Shown here in pieces: positions 1 through 4,265 of a DNA stretch of 5,195 nucleotides. The notes under the pieces were generated by a model, which saw nothing but the letters and a program-made list of their open reading frames with translations, ran no database searches and was not told the origin of the DNA. Each line of letters opens with the position of its first letter. Position 1 is the first letter of the stretch. The position numbers were made by a program, and so were the translations under genes. This stretch comes from Acidimicrobiaceae bacterium (GTDB lineage: Bacteria; Actinomycetota; Acidimicrobiia; Acidimicrobiales; MedAcidi-G1): the NCBI GenBank assembly GCA_002727895.1, contig PBUO01000119.1:1-5195 (forward strand). Reading direction: 5' to 3'.

Positions 1-146
1 AGATGGACCGGCGGGGGGGGAGCCACACCGGCGACCTGTTCGACCACCGGAGGCCCGGGGGAACGTGTCCACGCGATGGGGCGCCATTGCGGCGGGACAC
101 GGTCGGTGGGCGGACCTCGTGGTGGTGTCCCGAGCACCAGGTGTGA
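1..146 (+). CDS. Fpg/Nei-family DNA glycosylase, C-terminal fragment (5' end outside window)
   Basis: Frame 3 is open from the window edge to the TGA at 144-146 and gives 47 residues with G or C at nearly every third codon position. The end reads HRRPGGTCPRDG, then APLRRDTVGGRTSWWCPEHQV. This matches the C-terminal zinc finger of bacterial formamidopyrimidine-DNA glycosylases (base excision repair of oxidised purines): same spacing between Cys pairs, the conserved Arg before the aromatic-Cys segment (GGRTSWWC) that contacts the DNA backbone in the family, and a terminal Gln-containing tail. The usual CxxC...CxxC ligands are here CxxD...CxxH, so the finger is degenerate or uses Asp and His as ligands. 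The catalytic N-terminal Pro-Glu and the H2TH domain lie upstream and cannot be seen. The ATG at 3 is internal, not a start. I cannot distinguish MutM from a Nei-like paralogue from this fragment. Family call is fairly secure; substrate is not. Confidence 0.72.
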   Translation, partial: MDRRGGSHTGDLFDHRRPGGTCPRDGAPLRRDTVGGRTSWWCPEHQV

Positions 147-202
147 CCGGTGTCGGCGCTGGAGGCAGCGGCGCCTGCCCTGGCCACCGGGACGGCCCCG
201 GG

Positions 203-208
203 TACGAT
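203..208 (+). promoter_or_regulatory. Candidate -10 element (TACGAT)
   Basis: TACGAT matches the actinobacterial TANNNT -10 pattern and lies 7 nt before the ATG at 216. That puts the expected transcription start at about 214-216, so the transcript would be leaderless for the ATG at 216 or have a ~21-nt leader for the ATG at 237. No good -35 hexamer is visible 16-18 nt upstream. The call rests on position and one short motif. Confidence 0.4.
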
Positions 209-226
209 CTGCTCCATGCGGAGCAG
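209..226 (+). repeat. 7-bp inverted repeat around the candidate start ATG 216
   Basis: CTGCTCC (209-215), ATGC (216-219), GGAGCAG (220-226) form a perfect 7-bp stem with a 4-nt loop that holds an in-frame ATG. It lies directly downstream of the -10-like TACGAT and directly upstream of the AGGGG ribosome-binding candidate (225-229) for the ATG at 237. It could be an operator half-site pair or an RNA hairpin affecting initiation of the membrane-protein gene. It could also be chance in GC-rich DNA. Confidence 0.4.
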
Positions 227-236
227 GGGTCAGGCC

Positions 237-545
237 ATGTCACGCGCGCACGCGCGAATGGCGGCGTTTTTGATGGTCGGCACGCTGGTGGCCTTCGCCC
301 CGGCAGGTTTAGCCGCCGCCCAGGTGACGACGGTGGAGACGCTCCCCCCGGCGGTGGACGCCGACGGTCGGACGGCCGACGAACGCATCGACCAGGTAGT
401 GGTACTGCTGCGGATCCTCGGCGCGGTCCTCGTGGTGGGCACCGCCGGCTACTGGTGGCGGACCCGGCCGGCGACCGTGGAACGTCTTGCCGCTGCCGAG
501 CCCGTCCTGGATGAGTGGGCCGGATCGACGGAGGACGTGGGATGA
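237..545 (+). CDS. Small secreted/bitopic membrane protein, unknown function
   Basis: I do not recognise a named family. The 102-residue product starts with a signal-peptide-like segment: basic n-region MSRAHAR, hydrophobic core to about residue 25, and AAA-Q at 26-29 as a likely cleavage site. A short acidic extracytoplasmic stretch follows (VETLPPAVDADGRTADERID, about 33-52). Then comes one strong membrane span at about 53-73 (VVVLLRILGAVLVVGTAGYWW), ended by an aromatic belt and basic WRTRP, with a ~28-residue cytoplasmic acidic tail. The ATG at 237 is preferred because AGGGG at 225-229 lies 7 nt upstream. The ATG at 216 is a real alternative if the mRNA is leaderless, and a GTG at 150 would extend too far. 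Its stop overlaps the next gene's ATG (ATGA, 542-545), so the two small proteins are probably made together. Whether the N-terminal hydrophobic segment is cleaved or stays as a second span cannot be decided here. Confidence 0.7.
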   Translation: MSRAHARMAAFLMVGTLVAFAPAGLAAAQVTTVETLPPAVDADGRTADERIDQVVVLLRILGAVLVVGTAGYWWRTRPATVERLAAAEPVLDEWAGSTEDVG

Positions 546-772
546 GCGAGCCGACGCTTGACGTGGACGCCATGTTGCAGCGGTTCCGGGAACGGGCCGC
601 CGCCGTACGGACCCGCACGCTGCCCCCGGTGGGCGGCGAGGAACGCCAGCGCTTCATCGACCAGGCCCAGGCCGACCTGCTGGACTTCGGCATCGTGGGT
701 GACGCCGAGGCGACCCTCGAAGACGGGGTCCTGACGCTGCGGATCGACCTTCGACCGTCGTCCGACGCCTGA
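542..772 (+). CDS. Conserved-looking 76-residue soluble protein, unknown function
   Basis: The start is the ATG at 542, with GGAGG at 530-534 spaced 7 nt away; an in-frame GTG at 515 lacks this support. The protein has a predicted helical first half (DVDAMLQRFRERAAAVR, about 7-23), a Pro-containing turn (LPPVGGEE), and a second amphipathic helix (RQRFIDQAQADLLDFGIV, about 36-52). It ends with a short beta-hairpin-like segment (AEATLEDGVLTLRIDLRP, about 55-72). It has no signal peptide, no membrane span and no Cys. The compact helix-helix-strand-strand layout suggests a small folded domain, perhaps one that works with a partner. The ATGA overlap makes the upstream membrane protein, whose tail is cytoplasmic, the obvious candidate partner. 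This is inference; I cannot assign a function. The next gene is the tRNA-Gly. Confidence 0.8.
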   Translation: MSEPTLDVDAMLQRFRERAAAVRTRTLPPVGGEERQRFIDQAQADLLDFGIVGDAEATLEDGVLTLRIDLRPSSDA

Positions 773-778
773 CCGGCC

Positions 779-804
779 GCGCCCGCAGGCCCCCGCCGGG
801 GCGC
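779..804 (+). terminator. GC-rich hairpin downstream of the two-gene unit, weak terminator candidate
   Basis: GCGCCC (779-784) pairs with GGGCGC (799-804); a nested alternative is GCCCC (789-793) with GGGGC (798-802). It starts 7 nt after the stop at 772. There is no T-run after it, so it is at best a weak or factor-dependent terminator. Confidence 0.25.
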
Positions 805-824
805 CGAAACGGACCGCCTCCCGC

Positions 825-830
825 TATCGT
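825..830 (+). promoter_or_regulatory. Candidate -10 element of the tRNA-Gly gene (TATCGT)
   Basis: TATCGT lies 11 nt before the first base of the mature tRNA, which would give a start a few bases upstream of 842 and a very short 5' leader. The region where a -35 box should sit (about 802-807) has no TTGAC-like sequence. Separate transcription fits the hairpin between the protein genes and the tRNA, but the evidence is one hexamer. Confidence 0.35.
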
Positions 831-841
831 TCCCGACTGAC

Positions 842-917
842 GCGGACGTAGCTCAGCTGGTAGAGCATCACCTTGCCAAGGTGAGGGTCGCGGGTTCGAA
901 TCTCGTCGTCCGCTCCA
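842..917 (+). tRNA. tRNA-Gly, anticodon GCC
   Basis: A full 76-nt cloverleaf is present. The acceptor stem GCGGACG (842-848) pairs with CGTCCGC (907-913). The D arm is GCTC/GAGC (851-854/863-866) around AGCTGGTA. The anticodon stem TCACC/GGTGA (868-872/880-884) closes the loop TTGCCAA, with anticodon GCC at 875-877. The variable loop is GGGTC. The T arm GCGGG/CTCGT (890-894/902-906, with two G-U pairs) surrounds TTCGAAT. Discriminator T914 and an encoded CCA (915-917) follow. It reads GGC (and GGU by wobble) glycine codons, the main glycine codons in such a GC-rich genome. A strong terminator follows 11 nt later, so it looks like a single-gene transcript. Confidence 0.97.
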
Positions 918-927
918 CACGGAACCC

Positions 928-965
928 GCGGAACCCCCTGCCTCGCAGGGGGTTCCGCCCGTTTT
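928..965 (+). terminator. Rho-independent terminator of tRNA-Gly
   Basis: A perfect 14-bp stem runs from GCGGAACCCCCTGC (928-941) to GCAGGGGGTTCCGC (945-958) with a 3-nt loop CTC, followed by CCGTTTT (959-965). The T-run is short, but the stem is extremely stable. A second copy of the left-arm core, GGAACCC, lies at 921-927. It separates the tRNA from the lipoprotein gene that begins at 1010. Confidence 0.85.
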
Positions 966-995
966 CGGCCCGAGTTCCCCGGCGGGCGCGGCTCT

Positions 996-1001
996 GGGAG
1001 G
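996..1001 (+). promoter_or_regulatory. Ribosome-binding site that fixes the lipoprotein start at GTG 1010
   Basis: GGGAGG at 996-1001 lies 8 nt before the GTG at 1010. It decides the start: the same frame stays open back to an ATG at 881, but that ATG sits inside the anticodon arm of the tRNA and the stretch between reads through the terminator hairpin. The 1010 start also places a lipoprotein signal peptide exactly at the N-terminus. Confidence 0.8.
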
Positions 1002-1009
1002 ATCGGGTC

Positions 1010-2017
1010 GTGTGGATCCGGGGAGCGGTGGTCGTCCTGCTCTTGACGGCCTGTGCCGGCTCGTCCGAAGTTGAGGTGACCGCCCTGCCATCGACCGCCG
1101 CTCCGGAGTCCACGCAACCACCGTCGCCGACGGCCAGTCAGCAGGCCACCAGCACCGTGTCCGCCACGGTCGAGCCGACGTCCTCCCCCACGCCATCGTC
1201 GACCCCCGCTCCGGCGGGAACGTCCACCTCCACCATGACAGCGGCCACGACCACGTCGACCACGACCACCACGACCACCACGACCACCACGACCACCACT
1301 GTGGCGGCCGGACCGCCGCCGACGCCCATCCATCTGGCGCCGGGGGAGCGGCTACGGGTGGTGCTCACCGGCGACTCGATCACCGACCAGGTCTCGCCCT
1401 ACCTGAAGTGGATCCTCGGCCGGGTGGCCGACGTGGAGCGCCGCCACCACGGGGGCACGGCGCTGTGTGACTGGTTCGCAGACCGGGGTGACAACCTCGG
1501 CTTTGAGAACCTCGAGGCCTGGGCCCCCCACGTGTACGTCGTCGACCATGGGGGCAACGCCCTGACTCCGTGTATGGCCGGCGCCGACGGCGTGGCGCTG
1601 GCCGGCGAAGCCTACGAAGCGAAGTACCTCGCCGACAGCGAGCGCCTCCTCGAGATCGCCGCCCGGACCGATAGCCGGGTCCTGTTCGTCGACCAGCCGG
1701 TGGGCCGGGGCGACCTGCTGTCGGGGACCCACTTCGTCTTCCGGTCCATGCCAGAACGTCACCCGGGTGGGCACGTCCGCTTCCTGTCCACGTGGCCAGC
1801 CGTGTCGCCGGACGGGCGGTTCCTCCAGTCGGCGCCCTGCGAGGACGTCGAACCGGGCTGCGTCGATGGTGTGGGCGAGCTGCGGTCGCCTTTCCCGAAC
1901 GGCCATCTGGAGGCGCTCGGCTCGTGGCGGTATGCCCGGGCCATCGTGGACGAGTTCGTGGTCGCCGGCTGGGTCGACGTGGCCGACGTGGACGTCACCG
2001 ACCGCGTGATGCCCTGA
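1010..2017 (+). CDS. Predicted lipoprotein with Ser/Thr-rich linker and SGNH-like hydrolase domain
   Basis: The protein has 335 residues. It begins with a short lipoprotein signal (MWIRGAVVVLLLTAC): the lipobox LTAC puts the lipidated Cys at 15, so it should be anchored outside the cytoplasmic membrane. Residues ~16-105 are a Ser/Thr/Pro/Ala linker with 14 consecutive Thr (84-97), a likely O-glycosylated stalk through the wall. From ~113 the SGNH fold begins: block I VLTGDSITD (Ser123 as nucleophile), a block-II-like GGTALCDW (148-155), and block III VVDHGGNALTPCM (177-189, Asn183). The end is NGHLEALGSWRYA (297-309, His299 in the block V position). Cys153/Cys188 and Cys277/Cys284 could form disulfides. 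The usual block V Asp three residues before His is missing (Pro296, Asn297). SGNH domains of this kind are typically O-acetyl esterases or acyltransferases on cell-envelope glycans; which one, and on what substrate, cannot be told. It stands alone, bounded by the tRNA terminator and a convergent operon. Confidence 0.88.
   Translation: MWIRGAVVVLLLTACAGSSEVEVTALPSTAAPESTQPPSPTASQQATSTVSATVEPTSSPTPSSTPAPAGTSTSTMTAATTTSTTTTTTTTTTTTTTVAAGPPPTPIHLAPGERLRVVLTGDSITDQVSPYLKWILGRVADVERRHHGGTALCDWFADRGDNLGFENLEAWAPHVYVVDHGGNALTPCMAGADGVALAGEAYEAKYLADSERLLEIAARTDSRVLFVDQPVGRGDLLSGTHFVFRSMPERHPGGHVRFLSTWPAVSPDGRFLQSAPCEDVEPGCVDGVGELRSPFPNGHLEALGSWRYARAIVDEFVVAGWVDVADVDVTDRVMP
1253..1300 (+). repeat. 9-bp tandem repeat (ACGACCACC) coding for poly-Thr
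   Basis: Four perfect copies of ACGACCACC run from 1262 to 1297. One degenerate copy (ACGTCGACC, 1253-1261) precedes them and ACT follows. The unit is a multiple of 3 and in frame, each copy coding Thr-Thr-Thr, so gain or loss of copies lengthens or shortens the lipoprotein's stalk without a frameshift. This is a minisatellite inside a gene, not a CRISPR: there are no spacers. Confidence 0.9.
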
Positions 2018-2021
2018 GGCC

Positions 2022-2046
2022 GGGCCGGTCGGGGGTCAGCCGGCCC
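2022..2046. terminator. GC hairpin at the convergent gene junction
   Basis: GGGCCGG (2022-2028) pairs with CCGGCCC (2040-2046) over an 11-nt loop. It spans most of the 18-bp gap between the lipoprotein stop (2017) and the hydratase stop (2036-2038) and runs a few codons into the hydratase gene. No T-run is present on either strand. It may slow or stop transcription from both sides, but this is weakly supported. Confidence 0.3.
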
Positions 2047-2812
2047 AGGTCGGGGGGCGCTTCTCGAGGAAGGCCCGCATGCCCTCGCGGGCCTCGTCGG
2101 TCCTGAAGAGCTCGGCGGACAGCTCGGCCGTCCAGGCGAAGGCGTCCTCCACTGGCAGGGTCGGCACCCGGGTCAGCAGTTGCTTCGTGGCGGCCAGCGC
2201 CCCGGGGCCGCCGGCCAGCAGGTCGGCCACGAAGCCGTCGACCACGGCGTCCAGCTCGTCGGCAGGGACGGCGCGGTTGACGAGACCCAGGCGGACCGCG
2301 TCCGCGCCGGTCATCCGGTTGCCGAGGAGCATCGCCTCGGGGGCCTCGGTGGGGCGCATCTTGGGGAGGCAGAGCACCGAGATCATGGCGGGTGCCACGC
2401 CCCGGCGGACCTGGGTGAACCCGAACGTGGCGTCGTCCACGGCGACCGTGAGGTCCATGGCCGCGGCCAGGCCCATGCCGCCGGCCACGCAGTGTCCTGC
2501 GATCCGGCCCACGTAGACCTTTGGCGACGACCGGAACCGGGAGAACAGCGTCGCCGGGTCGACACGGGGTGTTGGTGCCGGTCCCTCGTGGGAGGGCTTA
2601 CCGCCGGACCGTTCTGACAGGTCGGCGCCGGCGCAGAACACTCGTCCCCGGTTGGTTAGCACCACGACGCGGACGTCCGGGTCGGCATCGGCCTCGTCGA
2701 GGGCGGCCACCAACTCGCCGACCAGCGCCGTACTGAGGGCATTGCGGTTGGCCTCGTCGGCCAGCGTGACGGTGGTGACGCCCCCACTCCGGTCGACCTC
2801 GACGAGAGTCAT
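2036..2812 (-). CDS. Enoyl-CoA hydratase/isomerase family protein (crotonase fold, LiuC/AtuE-like)
   Basis: At 258 residues this is the normal length for a single-domain crotonase. It shows VLTNRGRVFCAGADL (51-65, first oxyanion-hole segment), GHCVAGGMGLAAAMD (106-120, second oxyanion-hole Gly), TFGFTQVRRGVAPAMIS (129-145), and the C-terminal REGMRAFLEKRPPTW typical of the family. The GGMGL and GVAPAMIS blocks resemble LiuC (3-methylglutaconyl-CoA hydratase) and AtuE (isohexenylglutaconyl-CoA hydratase). By alignment to rat mitochondrial crotonase, Glu144 is replaced by Gly114 (as in LiuC), and Glu164 is replaced by Gln134, which LiuC keeps as Glu. So neither canonical acid/base residue is present, and the reaction is uncertain. 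The ATG at 2812 shares its A with the stop of the upstream gene (TGATG). The open frame continues upstream to 3307, but only as a shadow of that gene. It is last in a four-gene operon with an AtuA protein, so a step in branched or isoprenoid acyl-CoA degradation is likely. Confidence 0.9.
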   Translation of the reverse strand: MTLVEVDRSGGVTTVTLADEANRNALSTALVGELVAALDEADADPDVRVVVLTNRGRVFCAGADLSERSGGKPSHEGPAPTPRVDPATLFSRFRSSPKVYVGRIAGHCVAGGMGLAAAMDLTVAVDDATFGFTQVRRGVAPAMISVLCLPKMRPTEAPEAMLLGNRMTGADAVRLGLVNRAVPADELDAVVDGFVADLLAGGPGALAATKQLLTRVPTLPVEDAFAWTAELSAELFRTDEAREGMRAFLEKRPPTWAG

Positions 2813-2814
2813 CA
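2791..2814 (-). repeat. Copy 1 of a shared gene-start sequence (hydratase start)
   Basis: Plus-strand GGTCGACCTCGAC, four variable bases, GTCATCA. The same arrangement occurs at 4241-4264, with 20 of 24 bases identical and the 4 mismatches grouped together. It covers the TGATG stop/start overlap and the first seven codons (MTLVEVD) of the hydratase gene. Confidence 0.6.
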
Positions 2815-3624
2815 GAACGTCCCCGCGGCGGGTCCGTCGGTAGGTGGACCGGCGAAGGCCTGGGCCCGGACCATCCAGTCGCGGGCCGCGTCCCCGGCCA
2901 CCTCGAGGGCGGTGTCGTCGGCGTGGCGCCGCTGGGTGACCACCAGGCAGAAGTCCTCGGCGGTGCCCCGGATCACATCGGTGGCGTCGCCCGGACCCCA
3001 CGTCCACGTGTCGCCCGAGGGCGCCTCGAGTACCACGTCGACTTCGGCTTCGGGGGCCTCCATCCGGCGGTTGGCGTACGACCAGCCCCGGGTGATGACC
3101 CCCAACTGGGCAATGTGTCGCAGTCGGTTGGTGGCCGGTCGGTGGCCACCGACGGCGTCGACCACGTCCTGGCCATGGGCCCACGCCTCCATGAGCCGGG
3201 CCGTCAGGAAGGACTTCCCGCCCATCGAGGGTCCGTACCACGGTACGCGGGCGTCTTCGGCCAGTCCGCCAGCCGCCGAGGCCAACCGGTCCCGACCGTC
3301 GCGCCATGCGGCCAGGAGCTCGGCGGGCGACATCCGACGGAACGCACCGAGGGTCAGGTCGTCCACGGCGTCGTCGCCGCTCCGGGCCACGCCCACCAGC
3401 GCATCGACGGCGGCCCGGAACCCGTCGGGGTCGACGATGGCCTGGGTGGCCGTGCCGTCGAAGTAGGTGAGGTGTCCGACCTGGTCGCCCACCGTCCAGC
3501 CCGGACTCGGCGTCGACTCGTCCCAGGCCTCGGTCGGGAGGTCGGCCACCACGGCGTCCAGAGCTCGCTGTTCGGCGACCAGGTCGCCGGCCACGTCGGC
3601 CACGTTCAGGCGGATACCGCTCAT
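2812..3624 (-). CDS. TIGR03084-type metal-binding protein, maleylpyruvate isomerase (MDMPI)/DinB fold
   Basis: The protein has 270 residues. The N-terminal half is a DinB/MDMPI-like helical bundle: LVAEQRALDAVVADLP, then TPSPGWTVGDQVGHL (38-52) and ARLMEAWAHGQDV (142-154). His51, Glu146 and His150 match in position and spacing the zinc ligands of mycothiol-dependent maleylpyruvate isomerase. The C-terminal half has the SCP2-like pattern of the family: TWTWGPGDATDVIRGTAEDF (206-225), LVVTQRRHADDTAL, and DWMVRAQAFAGPPTDGP near the end. MDMPI proteins use mycothiol, the actinobacterial low-molecular-weight thiol, for cis-trans isomerisation or thiol transfer, but the reaction of TIGR03084 proteins is not established. 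It starts with an ATG at 3624 that overlaps the TetR stop by 4 nt (ATGA), with GAGG 9 nt upstream, and ends in a TGATG overlap with the hydratase. By inference it acts on an intermediate or toxic thioester in the same pathway. Confidence 0.88.
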   Translation of the reverse strand: MSGIRLNVADVAGDLVAEQRALDAVVADLPTEAWDESTPSPGWTVGDQVGHLTYFDGTATQAIVDPDGFRAAVDALVGVARSGDDAVDDLTLGAFRRMSPAELLAAWRDGRDRLASAAGGLAEDARVPWYGPSMGGKSFLTARLMEAWAHGQDVVDAVGGHRPATNRLRHIAQLGVITRGWSYANRRMEAPEAEVDVVLEAPSGDTWTWGPGDATDVIRGTAEDFCLVVTQRRHADDTALEVAGDAARDWMVRAQAFAGPPTDGPAAGTF

Positions 3625-4265
3625 GGTGCCAAGCCTCGCAGGATCACGTCGACCATTGCGTCGGCGGCCTCCTTGGGCGTCGAGTCGATCTCGGCCAGGT
3701 GGTCGGGGAGGGCGAACAGGTCGCCCAGGCCGGCCACCACCCGGGCCACCGCCGCGGTGTCTACTGGGGCAAGGTCGCCCCGTTGCACGGCCAGGTCCAG
3801 CAGGGTGCGAGTCACGGCGACCAGGTAGTCCGAGTGGGCGGTGACCAGTCGGTCGGCGGCCGGCGTGGCCGCCCGGTCCCGGGCGAAGGCCGGCGTGGTG
3901 GCTGCCACGGCCTCGTTGGCGGCCCGGAGGTAGGCCCGTATGGCGTCCAATGGGGCGGGGTCGCCGTCCAACGCGCCGACGGCCGATCGGCCGATCCGTC
4001 GGAGGTTGCGGTCGACCACGGTCAGCACCAGCTCGTCCCGGCTGGGGGCTAGGTCGTACAGGGTGCGCAGCGAACAGCCCACCCGGCCGGCGATGTCGGC
4101 CATGGTCAGGTGGACGAAGCCGTCATCGAACAGGTCGCCGAGTCGTTCCAGCACCTCGCGCTGCCGGTCGGTGAGGCGTTCCTCCCGGCCCCGGTCCATC
4201 ACCGGCCGGGGAGCGGGGACAGTCCGGAGTCGTCGCCCTAGGTCGACCTCGACTGTGGTCATCAT
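3621..4265 (-). CDS. TetR/AcrR-family transcriptional regulator
   Basis: The protein has 214 residues (213 if it starts at the second ATG, 4262). After a ~30-residue N-terminal extension comes the TetR DNA-binding domain: LTDRQREVLERLGDLFDDGF (31-50), then VHLTMADIAGRVGCSLRTLYDLAPSRDELVL (51-81) with the recognition helix around CSLRTLYDL. Helices from ~85 to the end form the ligand-binding and dimerisation domain. GGGAGG at 4277-4272 lies 6 nt from the ATG at 4265 and 9 nt from that at 4262; both starts overlap the AtuA stop (ATGATG). An open frame back to 4343 has no such support. Because it lies inside the operon with no intergenic space, its operator must be upstream of the AtuA gene, outside the window, or inside coding sequence. 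It most likely autoregulates this operon in response to a substrate or acyl-CoA; the ligand is unknown. Confidence 0.92.
   Translation of the reverse strand: MMTTVEVDLGRRLRTVPAPRPVMDRGREERLTDRQREVLERLGDLFDDGFVHLTMADIAGRVGCSLRTLYDLAPSRDELVLTVVDRNLRRIGRSAVGALDGDPAPLDAIRAYLRAANEAVAATTPAFARDRAATPAADRLVTAHSDYLVAVTRTLLDLAVQRGDLAPVDTAAVARVVAGLGDLFALPDHLAEIDSTPKEAADAMVDVILRGLAP
4241..4264 (-). repeat. Copy 2 of a shared gene-start sequence (TetR start)
   Basis: Plus-strand GGTCGACCTCGAC, four variable bases, GTCATCA, matching 2791-2814 at 20 of 24 positions. It spans the AtuA-stop/TetR-start overlap and codes MTTVEVD at the TetR N-terminus. The first 8 bases, GGTCGACC, are a perfect palindrome. Confidence 0.6.

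Noticed and set aside
13..20. Run of eight G bases as a frameshift or slippage site in the glycosylase gene
   Set aside because: The frame stays consistent with family motifs downstream, and the upstream frame cannot be seen, so no frameshift can be claimed.
65..514. Plus-strand frame 2 open through the first 514 bases
   Set aside because: The product is Gly/Arg-rich without motifs; frame 3 carries the glycosylase tail and another frame carries the membrane protein with signal peptide and span.
842..917. tRNA-Gly 3' end as an attachment site of an integrated element
   Set aside because: No second copy of the tRNA 3' end is found in the window and no integrase or phage-like gene is present.
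881..1009. N-terminal extension of the lipoprotein gene back to an ATG at 881
   Set aside because: It would begin inside the tRNA-Gly anticodon arm and read through the terminator hairpin; GGGAGG plus the lipoprotein signal peptide place the start at GTG 1010.
1253..1300. CRISPR-like repeat array
   Set aside because: The repeats are contiguous 9-bp units without spacers and code poly-Thr in frame inside a gene.
654..1333. Minus-strand open frames across the tRNA-Gly region
   Set aside because: They cover the tRNA and its terminator in antisense and consist of low-complexity Arg/Gly-rich peptide.
1352..1906. Minus-strand open frame of about 184 codons opposite the SGNH lipoprotein gene
   Set aside because: The sense strand carries clear SGNH motifs and a signal peptide; the antisense frame shows no domain.
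2813..3307. N-terminal extension of the hydratase frame to 3307
   Set aside because: The extra residues are Arg/Gly/Pro-rich with no crotonase similarity and lie antiphase inside the MDMPI-like gene; the ATG at 2812 matches the family's N-terminus.
2923..3828. Plus-strand open frame of about 300 codons opposite the MDMPI-like and TetR genes
   Set aside because: It is the antisense shadow of two well-supported genes; its composition (Arg/Gly/Pro/His-rich) and lack of any recognisable motif fit a GC-rich shadow.
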